Shown: positions 44,698 to 55,506, numbered from the stretch's first letter. The stretch is 64,000 bases of DNA from SZAS-18 sp038322235 (GCA_038322235.1 JBBQFQ010000015.1:1-64000); one strand, 5' to 3'. Notes: generated by a model from the letters alone, not told the origin. Translations and numbers: made by a program.

Positions 44698-46467
44698 TCA
44701 GTGAGCTGCGACCCGCACACCGGGCTTTGCGGGTTGGTCCTGCGGGAGGAAGTCGGTCTCCATCCCAGGAACGCTGTACTCGTAGGGACCGTGATAAACC
44801 GTGGGAGTCTTTTCAAAATTGCCGTGCAACGTCACCGGCGACGGAAGTGTCCACTCAAGGGTATTGGCGTTCCACGGATTCGAAGGCGCAATCTTCCCCT
44901 TATACATGGAATGGAAGAAGTTCACGAAGAAGATGATCGTGCTTAACCCAAGGCAGATCGCCGAAACTGTGACGAAGATATTCACGGGCTGCAGATTCCG
45001 CAGATGCTCATATTGCGTCGGATCGGCGATCCGGCGCATCATCCCGGCGAGGCCGAGATTGTGCATCGGGAAGAAGGTGAAGTTCATAAAGATGAACGTC
45101 AGGACGAAGTGGATCTTCCCCCACGTCTCATCCATGTAGCGTCCAAACATCTTCGGGAACCAGAAATACACGCCAGCGAAAATGTTCAGAATCGAGCCGC
45201 CGAAGAGCACGTAATGGATGTGCGCCACGATGAAATAGGTGTGGTGCACAAACAAATCCACCGGAGTGGAGGCCATGAAAATGCCGGAGAGGCCGCCGAT
45301 GACGAACATCGAGACGAAGGCGAGCGCGAAAAGCATCGGCGTCGTAAATCGGATTGAGCCCCGCCAGATCGTCCCCATCCAATTGAAGGTCTTGATCGCC
45401 GACGGGACGGCGATGAACATCGTCGAGAGAGAAAACGTTGCGGACAGCAACAGACTCATCCCCGAGACAAACATGTGATGGCCCCAGACGATGAAGCCGA
45501 GCAATCCGATCGCCACCATGGCGTAAACCATCGCGCGGTAGCCAAAAACGGGCTTTCGAGAAAATACTGGCAGGATCTCCGACGAGATGCCCATTGCCGG
45601 GAGAATCATGATGTAGACCTCAGGATGGCCGAAAAACCAGAAGAGGTGCTGCCAGAGGATCGGATCTCCGCGGCCTTCGGGAGAAAAGAAATGCGTCCCC
45701 ATGTTCAGATCCATGAACAGCATGGCGGCGGCGGCTCCGAGCACCGGCACGGCGAGGCAGAGGAGGACGGCCGTCACGAAAAGCGACCAGACCGTCAGCG
45801 GCATGCGCAGGAGGGTCATCCCCGGCGCGCGCATGTTCACGATCGTCGTGATGTAATTCGCCGCTCCAGAAATGGAGGAAAGTCCATTGATGAAGATGCC
45901 GAGACCCCAAAGGGTCTGGCCCATGACCGCCGTGTTGTACGCTGGGGTCGTCGAAAGAGGGGCGTAGCTCGTCCATCCACCCTGCGCGGCTCCACCGGGA
46001 ACGAAGAAGCTGTAAAGGAGCATCAGTCCCGAGATGACGTAGAGCCAGTACGAGAGCGCGTTGTAAAACGGAAACGCCATGTCCGGCGCCCCGATCTGAA
46101 GCGGGATCAGGTAGTTTCCGAACACGCCGATCAGAAGCGGCATCACGACGAGGAATACCATGACCGTGGCATGCATCGTGAACAGCATGTTGTACATGCC
46201 CGGCTGAATGACGCCGTCGACGACCATCGAGGAAGGGAGGAGGTAGCCAAGGATCGGGACGGCCGTATCGGGGAACGCGATCTTCCAGCGAACGCCCAGC
46301 GCGAGCATTCCGCCCACGATCAAAAAGAAGAGGGCGGTCACGAGATACTGCTTTGCGATCATCTTGTGATCGTGCGACCAAATGTAGGTCCGGAAGAAAC
46401 TCTGCGCGTGGTGTTCGCCGTGATGGGCGAAATCACCAGGCTGGGCGGTGGCAACGTGTGAATCCAT
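44698..46467 (-). CDS. ctaD: Cytochrome c oxidase subunit I (A-type)
   Basis: The catalytic subunit has 589 residues and about twelve helices. His ligands are in FTMHATVMVFL (low-spin haem), WFFGHPEVYI (CuB His, the catalytic Glu and cross-linked Tyr), WGHHMFVSG (CuB HH) and FIVAHIHYVLFGG (haem a3 and haem a). The Glu in HPEVY marks the A1 subclass with a D-channel (APDMAFP). The C-terminal 60 residues are a soluble tail. The start at 46467 is the ATG; the frame opens with a TTG at 46500. It works with CtaC and CtaE. Confidence 0.95.
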   Translation of the reverse strand: MDSHVATAQPGDFAHHGEHHAQSFFRTYIWSHDHKMIAKQYLVTALFFLIVGGMLALGVRWKIAFPDTAVPILGYLLPSSMVVDGVIQPGMYNMLFTMHATVMVFLVVMPLLIGVFGNYLIPLQIGAPDMAFPFYNALSYWLYVISGLMLLYSFFVPGGAAQGGWTSYAPLSTTPAYNTAVMGQTLWGLGIFINGLSSISGAANYITTIVNMRAPGMTLLRMPLTVWSLFVTAVLLCLAVPVLGAAAAMLFMDLNMGTHFFSPEGRGDPILWQHLFWFFGHPEVYIMILPAMGISSEILPVFSRKPVFGYRAMVYAMVAIGLLGFIVWGHHMFVSGMSLLLSATFSLSTMFIAVPSAIKTFNWMGTIWRGSIRFTTPMLFALAFVSMFVIGGLSGIFMASTPVDLFVHHTYFIVAHIHYVLFGGSILNIFAGVYFWFPKMFGRYMDETWGKIHFVLTFIFMNFTFFPMHNLGLAGMMRRIADPTQYEHLRNLQPVNIFVTVSAICLGLSTIIFFVNFFHSMYKGKIAPSNPWNANTLEWTLPSPVTLHGNFEKTPTVYHGPYEYSVPGMETDFLPQDQPAKPGVRVAAH

Positions 46468-46506
46468 CGAATCGAGGAGGGCGGAAGGTTGGAACGACAA
46501 AAGGGG

Positions 46507-47409
46507 TTATCGAGATGCGGCGACGGCGGACGGCGGGATATCAGCCGGAATAGGCGGGAGCGTGGACGTCTGCTTCTTCAACGATTCGTCCCGGGCGGCC
46601 TTGCTCTTCTCGGCCACCAGCTTGTCGTACTCCGCCACCGTAACGACATTGATCCGGGCTTTCATGTTGTAGTGGCCCGCTCCGCACAGCTGCGAGCAGG
46701 CAAGCTCGAAATTGCCGGTGCGAGTCGTTTCAAACCAGACCCACTCGATCTGGCGACCTGGCACAATGTCCTGATACATTCGAAACTCGGGAACGTAAAA
46801 CGCGTGAATCACGTCAAGTGACCGCAGGATGACGTTCACGGGCTTTCCCAGCGGAACCGTCAAAACGCCTTCGCTCTGGTAGTCGTCCATCGCTTCCGGG
46901 TCGTCGCCGCCTTTGGTGCCGAAAATATTATCCTTCGTCAGCATCTGCTGCGAAAATTCCCCCAGCTTTCCATCTCGTCCCGGGTTCCGGATGTGCCAGC
47001 CATATTGGTAGGCCACGATATCGATCTTGATGGAATCGGCGGGCGCCGGGGAACGGACGTCCTTCCACCAGACGTGGTTGCTGCCAATCCACAGCCCGAT
47101 GAAAATCACCGCGGGAATCGTGGTCCAGATCAGCTCCAGGCTGTTGTTCCCGTGGCTGTAGTGGGCGGCGACGCCGCGCTTACGGCGATACTTGATGAGG
47201 AAATAGATGAAGACTGCCTGGGTGAGGAAAAAGACAACTGCGGTCAACCAGAAGATCAAGTGAAGGAGGAAGTCGATCTTCTCCCCGCCTTTCGTCACGA
47301 CGTCGGGCGTCCACCAGAGGTCAGTCTCACGCACCTCGGCCAGCGCCGGAGTGATCGAGACGAGGAACAGAAACAGGCCGAGGGCGAGCCAGCGACGGAT
47401 GGGATTCAT
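46507..47409 (-). CDS. ctaC: Cytochrome c oxidase subunit II
   Basis: The protein has 300 residues: a signal peptide, two membrane helices (LLHLIFWLTAVVFFLTQAVF and IPAVIFIGLWIGSNHVWW), then a periplasmic cupredoxin domain. The CuA site is complete: His in DVIHAFYVPEF, then CSQLCGAGHYNM (Cys, Cys, His, Met). It accepts electrons from a cytochrome c. No haem c domain is fused here, so it is not a caa3-type subunit II; the cytochrome must be separate. The C-terminal tail is Ala/Pro-rich. Confidence 0.94.
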   Translation of the reverse strand: MNPIRRWLALGLFLFLVSITPALAEVRETDLWWTPDVVTKGGEKIDFLLHLIFWLTAVVFFLTQAVFIYFLIKYRRKRGVAAHYSHGNNSLELIWTTIPAVIFIGLWIGSNHVWWKDVRSPAPADSIKIDIVAYQYGWHIRNPGRDGKLGEFSQQMLTKDNIFGTKGGDDPEAMDDYQSEGVLTVPLGKPVNVILRSLDVIHAFYVPEFRMYQDIVPGRQIEWVWFETTRTGNFELACSQLCGAGHYNMKARINVVTVAEYDKLVAEKSKAARDESLKKQTSTLPPIPADIPPSAVAASR

Positions 47410-47436
47410 GAGGATCTCGGGCGAAAGAATGGGAGA

Positions 47437-48333
47437 CTATTTCTTGGGAGGGGCGGCGGGGGCGCCCGGAGCCGCAGCGGCGGGCGCGGGAGCACCTGGC
47501 GCTGGCGAGGCGGCCGGGGTAGCTGGAGCTGCGCCCCGCGGCGCAGCGGTCGACGCGGGAGCACCTGGCGCAGGGGCGGCGGCGGCCGGGGCGGCAGCCG
47601 CGCTCGCGAGTTCTGGTTCTGGCGGCATCTCGAGGAGCTTTTTCTCGCTGTAGGGGGTACCCTTTTGCGCCTTAAGGCGCTCGCGCATCGTCGCGATGGC
47701 TTCCTTTTGGATCGGTGAAGCTTGATTGCCCCACTCGCCATTGGTCCGGATGTAGGTCAGAATCGCGGCCAGCTGTTCGTCGTTGAACACCGCTTCCCAC
47801 GAAGCCATGGCGCCGTTGTAGACGTTGCCCTTCACGTTGACCGGACCTTGCAGACCGTGCAGCAAAATCGCGATCATGCGATTCGGCGCATCGCCGATAA
47901 CCCATTCTGATCCAGCGAGGGGCGGGAACTGCCCCGCCTGACCGAGACCGGTACTTTGATGGCAGGAGACGCAGTTTGCGGTGAACAACTTCTTGCCCAG
48001 CACCTTGGGGTCGGGAGGCCCGACGGGGCCAGACAACCCGCGTTTGGTTATCGGCGTAAAGAAGAATTGTTCGCTGCTAAACCCGCCGGAGTAGAGACCA
48101 AGATAAATGCCGGAGTAAATCGCGATGATCACGAAACAGGCCACGATCCAGAGGGCCAACGGCTCGGAGCCATCATTTGGCTCCTCCAGTTCGCGAAGGA
48201 TGGCACCGTGGAGGCTGCTTACGTCGATCTCGTGTTCAAGTTCGCGTTCGCGGAAACGGTCTTCGACCACATCCGCGTTAATAACGGTGGGTTGGATCGC
48301 TCCAGCACTGTAATCGGAGGGAGGCTGGCTCAT
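47437..48333 (-). CDS. CcoP-like monohaem cytochrome c with Ala/Pro tail
   Basis: The protein has 298 residues. An acidic N terminus contains ELEEPND before a single membrane helix (ALWIVACFVIIAIYSGIYLGL), much as in CcoP. A single cytochrome c domain has FTANCVSCHQST (CXXCH) and a Met ligand probably in NGAMASW. CcoP normally has two haem c sites, so this one lacks the second. The last 75 residues are almost all Ala, Pro and Gly, a flexible periplasmic tail. It overlaps ccoO by four bases (ATGA). It is likely the cytochrome subunit of the cbb3-like enzyme, and may also donate to CtaC. Confidence 0.8.
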   Translation of the reverse strand: MSQPPSDYSAGAIQPTVINADVVEDRFRERELEHEIDVSSLHGAILRELEEPNDGSEPLALWIVACFVIIAIYSGIYLGLYSGGFSSEQFFFTPITKRGLSGPVGPPDPKVLGKKLFTANCVSCHQSTGLGQAGQFPPLAGSEWVIGDAPNRMIAILLHGLQGPVNVKGNVYNGAMASWEAVFNDEQLAAILTYIRTNGEWGNQASPIQKEAIATMRERLKAQKGTPYSEKKLLEMPPEPELASAAAAPAAAAPAPGAPASTAAPRGAAPATPAASPAPGAPAPAAAAPGAPAAPPKK

Positions 48334-48962
48334 GGCGTGGCAGGTTCGTCAGGGGATTCCGGAAGCGGGTAGGTGCTTCGCTTCAGGGCGATGAGGTACT
48401 GCACCAAGGCCTTGGCCTCATTCGACGGGACAATCTCATACCCCTCCTCCGGCGCGTCCGGTGGGAGAACCTTGAAGGCATCGCTCGATGGGGCTCCAGA
48501 GATCTTCCGCTTCTCAAAGAGGAAGCGATAGGGTGGCATGATCGACCCCGGGGCCACGACCTGCGGCTGGTAGAGATGCTGATAGTGCCACTCCACGCTC
48601 GGTTGCCTGGCGCCGATGTTCGAGAGGTCAGGGCCAGTTCGTGAGGTCCCGAAGAACGCCACCCGGTCGCGCATGTAATCACGGGCGACGGTGCGCCGGG
48701 CACCCCAGCCGCGAGCGAGATCGGCGCCTGCCTCGGTCGGGCGCACCTGCTGGCTGTGGCAGTAAATGCAACCGCTGGCCGCGTAAATCGCGCTCCCCTG
48801 ATCAGCTTGGCCGGAAAACGGCGGCGGGGTTTGATCCTTGGTGATTTCGTCCACCTCGGGTTGATAGCGCCCGATTTGAAAATAGGGAACGGCAACGAGT
48901 CCCAACCACGCCGTGAGGAACGTGAGGAAGAAACCCGTCATGAGCAGCGGCATCCGATTCAT
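48330..48962 (-). CDS. ccoO: Cytochrome c subunit of cbb3-type oxidase (CcoO-like)
   Basis: The protein has 210 residues with one N-terminal membrane helix (MTGFFLTFLTAWLGLVAVPY) and a monohaem domain: GCIYCHSQQVRPTEAGAD with CXXCH, RTGPDLSNIGAR, and a Met ligand in GSIMPPYRF. The CHSQQVRP string is characteristic of CcoO. It passes electrons to CcoN. It lies 39 bases after ccoN and is coupled by overlap to the CcoP-like gene. Confidence 0.9.
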   Translation of the reverse strand: MNRMPLLMTGFFLTFLTAWLGLVAVPYFQIGRYQPEVDEITKDQTPPPFSGQADQGSAIYAASGCIYCHSQQVRPTEAGADLARGWGARRTVARDYMRDRVAFFGTSRTGPDLSNIGARQPSVEWHYQHLYQPQVVAPGSIMPPYRFLFEKRKISGAPSSDAFKVLPPDAPEEGYEIVPSNEAKALVQYLIALKRSTYPLPESPDEPATP

Positions 48963-49001
48963 GATTCAAGCAGCGAGAGACGCGATAGGGGAGAACGGGG
49001 A

Positions 49002-50507
49002 TCAAACCGCTGCGGCCAACACGGCCGGCTCGTCGGGTTGGGTGAGGAGTGTTGGCCGGGCCCGGCGCGCTCCGGCGTGCCGGAGAATGAGGGCGAAGGA
49101 CGTTGCGAAGATGATATGACCGGCCGTCATCATGATTCCCGAAAGGCTCCGCATCCAGAGGAACGCCTTGGTGTAGTTCACGCTCGTGATAAAGCTGATC
49201 TTCGGGTCTTCGAGCGCGAGACCTTGGAAAAGTCCGGCCACGCTGAGCGAGACAAACATGAAAAGCACGCCGATGCCGCTAAGCCAGAAGTGCCAACGGA
49301 TCAGGTTGGCTGAGGGCCACTCCCAGTCAACGAGGCGTGGGACGATGTAATACACCGCACCAAACATGACCATGGTGTAGAACCCATAGAGCCCGAGATG
49401 CGCGTGCCCAATGGTATAATGCGTGAAGTGGGTCACCTGATTCACCCACCGGATGGCCATTGAAGTCCCCTGGATGCTGCTGATCGTATAGCAAACCGCG
49501 CCGAAGACGACGAAGCGAAGCGTCGGACTCCAACGCAGCGCTCCGAAGTGACCGACCATCGTGAAATGGTGGTTGATGGCGGTGGTAACGACAGGAATGA
49601 CCATCATAAAGCTGGCAACGACGCTCGCGCTGATCAGCCAGGCAGGGAACGGTCCACCGATCAGGTGGTGCATGCCGTTCCAGCTGTAAAAGAACGCCAG
49701 TGACCAGAAGCCAATGATCGAAAGCTGGTAGCTGTAAACCGGACGACCGATGACTTTCGGGATCAGGTAGTAGGTCGACGCGATCCCGATGGGCGTGAAA
49801 AAGAGCCCAAGGGCGTTATGCCCATACCACCAATTCACTGGGCCTTGCACGGCCGCCTGCACCGGGAGGTAAAAAATGACGATGTTCGCCGTGGCGTAGA
49901 GCCATGGGAACCAGAAAAATGCCGCGAGAATATACCACTGCGAAACGTAGACGTGCCCCGGCTTCCGGAACCGGAACATGATCACCATCCAAATCGAAAC
50001 GAGCGCGAATCCCGCGAACACCACGATCGCCGCGTAGCGCGGGAACTCGAGCCACTCGACGGAAGTGCCATGCCCGGCAAGGATCCCCACGATGCCGAGC
50101 AGGATGCCAAAATTGTAAATTCCCGCGGAAGCGTAGAGCAAGCCACCGTGCCGGACGGGCACTCGGCAAAGCCGGGCCATTAGCCAGAGCGCTACGCCTA
50201 CGCCCACCTGGGCGCCCCAGCCGTATGCCACCGCATTCAGGTGAGCCGGACGAACGCGACCGAAGGTCAGCCACGACCAGTCGGCCAGGAACCCGGGGAC
50301 GTTCAGCTTGACCGACGCGATCAGCGCAAGGAGTGACCCCAAAAGCAGCCAGAAGATCGCGAACCCGATGTAAAGAAGCACTGGCCCACGGAGGGTTTGA
50401 TCGATCTCCGCGCGATCCACTTTGTCTTCGATCGTCTCCCGGTGCTGCGGGAGGAGCGAGTCGACCAGGGTCGGCTTGGCGGGGGATTCAACAGTAGCTA
50501 CGCTCAT
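49002..50507 (-). CDS. ccoN: cbb3-type cytochrome c oxidase subunit I
   Basis: The catalytic subunit has 501 residues and about twelve helices. Ligands are clear: RVRPAHLNAV (low-spin haem b), YGHNALGL (CuB His), FYSWNGMHH (the cross-linked Tyr and CuB His pair), and YTIGHAHLGLYG (haem b3 and b). The pair VEWLEF matches the conserved double Glu. One segment that usually reads FEGPMMSIK is IQGTSMAIR here, so the Glu is Gln. The enzyme reduces oxygen with high affinity in the family. There is no CcoQ, and CcoP has one haem only. Confidence 0.88.
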   Translation of the reverse strand: MSVATVESPAKPTLVDSLLPQHRETIEDKVDRAEIDQTLRGPVLLYIGFAIFWLLLGSLLALIASVKLNVPGFLADWSWLTFGRVRPAHLNAVAYGWGAQVGVGVALWLMARLCRVPVRHGGLLYASAGIYNFGILLGIVGILAGHGTSVEWLEFPRYAAIVVFAGFALVSIWMVIMFRFRKPGHVYVSQWYILAAFFWFPWLYATANIVIFYLPVQAAVQGPVNWWYGHNALGLFFTPIGIASTYYLIPKVIGRPVYSYQLSIIGFWSLAFFYSWNGMHHLIGGPFPAWLISASVVASFMMVIPVVTTAINHHFTMVGHFGALRWSPTLRFVVFGAVCYTISSIQGTSMAIRWVNQVTHFTHYTIGHAHLGLYGFYTMVMFGAVYYIVPRLVDWEWPSANLIRWHFWLSGIGVLFMFVSLSVAGLFQGLALEDPKISFITSVNYTKAFLWMRSLSGIMMTAGHIIFATSFALILRHAGARRARPTLLTQPDEPAVLAAAV

Positions 50508-50519
50508 AAAAGGGATGGA

Positions 50520-50735
50520 TTAGCGCCCGGAGGTCCGGGGCCGCACGGAACCGGGTTCAGCGCCGGGAAACGCATCGGTGGGCAGCCCGACGGGCTCCTC
50601 GGCGTCAAAAATCACCATTGAGCCGTCCTTCACGCTCCTGAGTTGGCCCTGCCGAGCAGCGTAGTAAAAACCAATCAACGCCATCACGACCGCCGCGAGA
50701 ATGGCGGCTGCGATGAAGATATAAGTATAGGCCAT
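50520..50735 (-). CDS. ccoS: CcoS-like cbb3 oxidase assembly protein
   Basis: The protein has 71 residues, one N-terminal membrane helix (YIFIAAAILAAVVMALIGFYYAA broken here as AAILAAVVMALIGFYY) followed by RQGQLRSVKDGSMVIFDAEEPV, which matches the CcoS pattern of a helix, short basic stretch and acidic FD.E motif. CcoS is needed for inserting cofactors into CcoN. It sits 12 bases upstream of ccoN. The much longer frame to 51164 is a shadow of the upstream gene's tail. Confidence 0.78.
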   Translation of the reverse strand: MAYTYIFIAAAILAAVVMALIGFYYAARQGQLRSVKDGSMVIFDAEEPVGLPTDAFPGAEPGSVRPRTSGR

Positions 50736-50746
50736 GGGGAGTAGCA

Positions 50747-51382
50747 CTATTTGGCTGGCGTCGGTGCGGGTGCGGGTGCGGGCGCAGCTGGGACCACGGA
50801 AGGTCCAGTGGGCGCCGCGGCAGCCGGAGCGGGAGTTACGGGCGCTACGGGCGCCGCGACGCCTGGCGCTGTGGCTCCGGCGGGCGCTGTGGCTCCGCCT
50901 GGCGCTGTGGCTCCGGCGGGCGCTGCGGCTGCGGCCGGCGCTGCGGCTGCGGCCGGCGCTGCGGCTGCGGCGGGCGCGGCGGCTCCGGCAGGCGCGGCGG
51001 CTCCGGCAGGCGGTACGGCTCCGGCAGGTGCGGCGGCTCCGGCCGGTGGCGCAACCACGATGGGATTGGCCGGCTGGGGTTTCTTGGATTTGAGGCGCTC
51101 TTCCGTGAAAGCCATGGCGCGCTCGAGAGGAAGCCGGACCACGCCCTGTTCCTTGTTTACCCAATCCGGATCCGCCGATTGCGCCTTGACGGCATCAGTC
51201 GTCACCCCTTCGAGGATCTTCAGCCGCTCCGTCTCGCGCTGAGCGTCCACGTCCTTGAACGTGTAGGCGCCGCGGCCGATCACGAGCATGACGAAGCCGA
51301 TGAAGATGGTCAACATTCCCAGACCTCCCACCACCGTGGCGAGCATGGAGGGCGGACGTTCAGTAACGGCGCTGGTGTGCAT
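50747..51382 (-). CDS. Membrane protein with Ala/Pro-rich tail
   Basis: The protein has 211 residues: one membrane helix (MLTIFIGFVMLVIGRGAY) near residue 30, a charged region to about residue 100 (VVRLPLERAMAFTEERLKS), then an Ala/Pro/Gly repeat tail of about 110 residues. The DNA for the tail is a simple repeat of GGCGCTGCGGCT-like units and may vary in length. Its place between actF and ccoS points to a structural or donor-linking role in the respiratory complexes. I recognise no named family. Confidence 0.6.
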   Translation of the reverse strand: MHTSAVTERPPSMLATVVGGLGMLTIFIGFVMLVIGRGAYTFKDVDAQRETERLKILEGVTTDAVKAQSADPDWVNKEQGVVRLPLERAMAFTEERLKSKKPQPANPIVVAPPAGAAAPAGAVPPAGAAAPAGAAAPAAAAAPAAAAAPAAAAAPAGATAPGGATAPAGATAPGVAAPVAPVTPAPAAAAPTGPSVVPAAPAPAPAPTPAK

Positions 51383-51400
51383 GGACAAAAAGCGGAGCGG

Positions 51401-52612
51401 TTAGTTCTTAAGGTTCAGCGAGCGTTGCAGGCGCGGATCGCGCAGCGGATAGAGCGGAAACTTGCTCAGGTTCTTCAGGAAGAAGAAGACGAGCGTCGAA
51501 CCGATGAGCACGACGGCTGCGAGATCAAACGGGCTAAACTGCACACCTTTATAGTGCAACGCGGGGAGGACGATGATATAATGGTCCAGAGCGTGAACGC
51601 AGAGGACGTAAATCGCGAGCGCGCGCAGAAAGTTGGGATTCCGCTTCGTCGGTTGAATCAGAAGGAGTACGAAAGGAATGAAGAAATGGCACACGACGAG
51701 CGCTGAGCTCAGGATATTCCATCCTTCCGTATTCCGTCGGATGAAGTAAGAGGTCTCCTCGGGAATGTTCGCGTACCAGATGAGGAAGTACTGCCCGAAC
51801 CCGATATAGGCCCAGAAGATGGTGAACGCGAGGAGGAGCTTCCCCATGATGTGGTAGTGCTCCTCGTTGACGATCCCCTCGAGGTAGCCGGCCTTCTTCA
51901 AGGTAACGACCGCGACGATCAGTGCGGCCATGGCCGACCAAGCTGAGCCAGCGAAAATGTAGACCCCCCACATCGTCGAAGCCCAGTAATGATCGAGGCT
52001 CTTAAGCCAGTCGATGGCACCGAAGGTCAAACCGATCGCAAAAAACGGAAGCGAGGCGAAAACGAGCTTCCGGGTGATGACCGTGTTCCGCGGATTGCCG
52101 TCCTTATCCTGAGCGGTGGACCAGCGGCGGAGGAGAAAGGCGATCAACGCGAAACCACCAAGGATGATCAGCGCCCGAATGGTCCAGAACTCCCGATTGA
52201 GCATCCCGCGTTTGCCATCAAGAAGGACGTCACGGCCCTTCGGGATATCAAGCCACGCGTACACCTTTGGGGCGAAGATGAGGATCGGAACGATGAAGAC
52301 CCAGATGTAGCGGAACGACTCAGCCATCGTCTCCAGCACCCGGCGAACCACCACGGACCACTCGGCATCCGTCGCGTGGTGGACAAGGATCCAAAAAAGC
52401 GAACCGGCGCAGATCGTGAAGCAGAACGAAAACCCGAAAAGGAGCGAGTAAAGCATCTGCTTCGGACTCGCTCCAAACAACATCCCTCCGAGGAACACCA
52501 CGAGCGACAGCCCAGCCGCAGTCATGAGCCCAAAAAAGACGGGGCCCAGATTATTCGTTTGGAAATACTCGACCTTGGGAGCTTTCGCGGATTGGGTGGC
52601 GACGGCGCTCAT
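51401..52612 (-). CDS. actF: Alternative complex III subunit ActF
   Basis: The membrane protein has 403 residues and about ten helices, of the ActF type: LGPVFFGLMTAAGLSLVVFL, LYSLLFGFSFCFTICAGSL, LVHHATDAEWSVVVRR and later EHYHIMGKLLLAFTIFWAYI. It is related to the membrane parts of NrfD/ActC. Alternative complex III oxidises quinol and reduces a periplasmic acceptor. The frame extends upstream through the actE gene in another phase, so the ATG at 52612 is used. It follows actE after 34 bases. Confidence 0.9.
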   Translation of the reverse strand: MSAVATQSAKAPKVEYFQTNNLGPVFFGLMTAAGLSLVVFLGGMLFGASPKQMLYSLLFGFSFCFTICAGSLFWILVHHATDAEWSVVVRRVLETMAESFRYIWVFIVPILIFAPKVYAWLDIPKGRDVLLDGKRGMLNREFWTIRALIILGGFALIAFLLRRWSTAQDKDGNPRNTVITRKLVFASLPFFAIGLTFGAIDWLKSLDHYWASTMWGVYIFAGSAWSAMAALIVAVVTLKKAGYLEGIVNEEHYHIMGKLLLAFTIFWAYIGFGQYFLIWYANIPEETSYFIRRNTEGWNILSSALVVCHFFIPFVLLLIQPTKRNPNFLRALAIYVLCVHALDHYIIVLPALHYKGVQFSPFDLAAVVLIGSTLVFFFLKNLSKFPLYPLRDPRLQRSLNLKN

Positions 52613-52646
52613 GTTTAGGGAATAATCGAATCGATCTGAAGGTTTC

Positions 52647-53339
52647 TCACTTCGGCAGCTTCGCCTGTTCCGCGGCGCTGAGTTCAGCGACCTTGCCCGT
52701 CTGGGCCCGTTGCAATACGCGAACCCACGCAAGAATCGCCCAGCGATCCTGCACGGGGATGTTTGCGCCGTAGCCAAGCATCGTGTTCTTGCCCACGCTG
52801 ATGGTGTTGAAAATTTCCCCGTCCGCCATGTCCACGAGGCGCTGCTCGTGGTAATTCGCGATGCCATTCCAGCCGTACTTGGAAGCCACTCCGTTCCCGG
52901 CGCCGGTCGCGCCATGGCAAACCTTGCAGTTGATCTCGTAGCGCTCCTGGCCGCGGGCGAGCAATGCCCGATCCACCGTGATCTCAGTGGGAATGCCATC
53001 GCCCCAGCGATCGCCCATCTTGCCCGTGGCAAAATACGAGGTCCCAGCGGTGAACGAGACCGGCCCGCGGACGGGCGCGGGAGCTTCAGCGCCGACGATT
53101 TTCGCCGGAGCCTTGGCCGCCGGGAAATCATACCCGAGCGGAACGGTGCCATCGACCGGCATCCGCGGTCCGACGTGGTCAGCAAAAAAATCGCTCCGGG
53201 ACTGAGCCTTGACTTTCGGCTGATGATCCATGTCCGGGAAGATCTCGAACGGACGGTTCTCCGAGCGGCGCCCCTGGGGGCCGGCGATCAGCACCACCGC
53301 GAGGACCGCGGCGGCAAAAGTAAGAAAAAAGTAACGCAT
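52647..53339 (-). CDS. actE: Alternative complex III subunit ActE, monohaem cytochrome c
   Basis: The protein has 230 residues with an N-terminal anchor or lipid-free helix (FFLTFAAAVLAVVLIAG) and a C-terminal cytochrome c domain: INCKVCHGATGAGNG (CXXCH) and a Met ligand in NTMLGYGANI. It is the small c-type cytochrome of the complex, the likely exit point for electrons. Its position between actD and actF is standard. Confidence 0.9.
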   Translation of the reverse strand: MRYFFLTFAAAVLAVVLIAGPQGRRSENRPFEIFPDMDHQPKVKAQSRSDFFADHVGPRMPVDGTVPLGYDFPAAKAPAKIVGAEAPAPVRGPVSFTAGTSYFATGKMGDRWGDGIPTEITVDRALLARGQERYEINCKVCHGATGAGNGVASKYGWNGIANYHEQRLVDMADGEIFNTISVGKNTMLGYGANIPVQDRWAILAWVRVLQRAQTGKVAELSAAEQAKLPK

Positions 53340-53360
53340 GGCGGGATGGAAGGCGTTCGA

Positions 53361-53948
53361 TCACTCGTAGATCAGCGTGATATTCTTCGCGCCGATGCTC
53401 TCCATGAACTCGCGGGTGCGGGTCTCCTGAAACTTGGGATCATCCGCTTCGATGGAGATAAAGAAGGCGTCGTCGGAAAATCTTCCGAAACGCTCCCAGT
53501 TGAAGAGCGGATGATTCCACCGGGGCAGTCGATTCAGCGCAAGCATGCCCAAGACGGCGCCAAACGCGCAGAACAGCACCGTCAGCTCGAAAATGACCGG
53601 GAAGAATGCCGGGGTCGTCAGGAGAGAAAGCGGCTTCCCATGGACGATCAAGGGATATTCGATGAGCGAAGGATAGGTCTGGAGAATGAAACCGGTGGCC
53701 GTGCCTGTTAAGGCCGCGATCAGCGCGATGAGGCCGACTTTCGAACGGCCAAGACCCATCGCCTCGTCCATCCCGTGAATCGGAAACGGCGTATGGACAT
53801 CCCACTTCTTGAAGCCGTAGTCGCGACACTTTTCCGCGGCGTGATAGACGCTCGCGGTGGTGTCGAATTCCGCCGCGATGCCAAACACGCGCTGGGGTTC
53901 GTTCGCGACGGCGCTGGAGGCCGATTTTTCGAGAGTGCTCGCGCTCAT
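53361..53948 (-). CDS. actD: Alternative complex III subunit ActD (DUF3341)
   Basis: The membrane protein has 195 residues and two helices (KVGLIALIAALTGTATGFIL and FELTVLFCAFGAVLGMLALN) with a conserved N-terminal segment VFGIAAEFDT...GFKKWDVHTPFPIHGMD, as in DUF3341. It is a structural subunit with no cofactor. The start and gaps (19 and 21 bases) fit the operon. Confidence 0.9.
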   Translation of the reverse strand: MSASTLEKSASSAVANEPQRVFGIAAEFDTTASVYHAAEKCRDYGFKKWDVHTPFPIHGMDEAMGLGRSKVGLIALIAALTGTATGFILQTYPSLIEYPLIVHGKPLSLLTTPAFFPVIFELTVLFCAFGAVLGMLALNRLPRWNHPLFNWERFGRFSDDAFFISIEADDPKFQETRTREFMESIGAKNITLIYE

Positions 53949-53967
53949 TTCGGGTGCGTGGTGGGGA

Positions 53968-55506
<1,539 letters not shown>

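Noticed and set aside
50736..51164. N-terminal extension of CcoS
   Set aside because: It overlaps the Ala/Pro tail of the upstream gene in another phase and has repeated SRSRRA-like composition.
52613..53185. N-terminal extension of ActF by about 190 residues
   Set aside because: It overlaps the whole actE coding sequence in another phase and is Arg/Ser-rich. The ATG at 52612 gives the family start.
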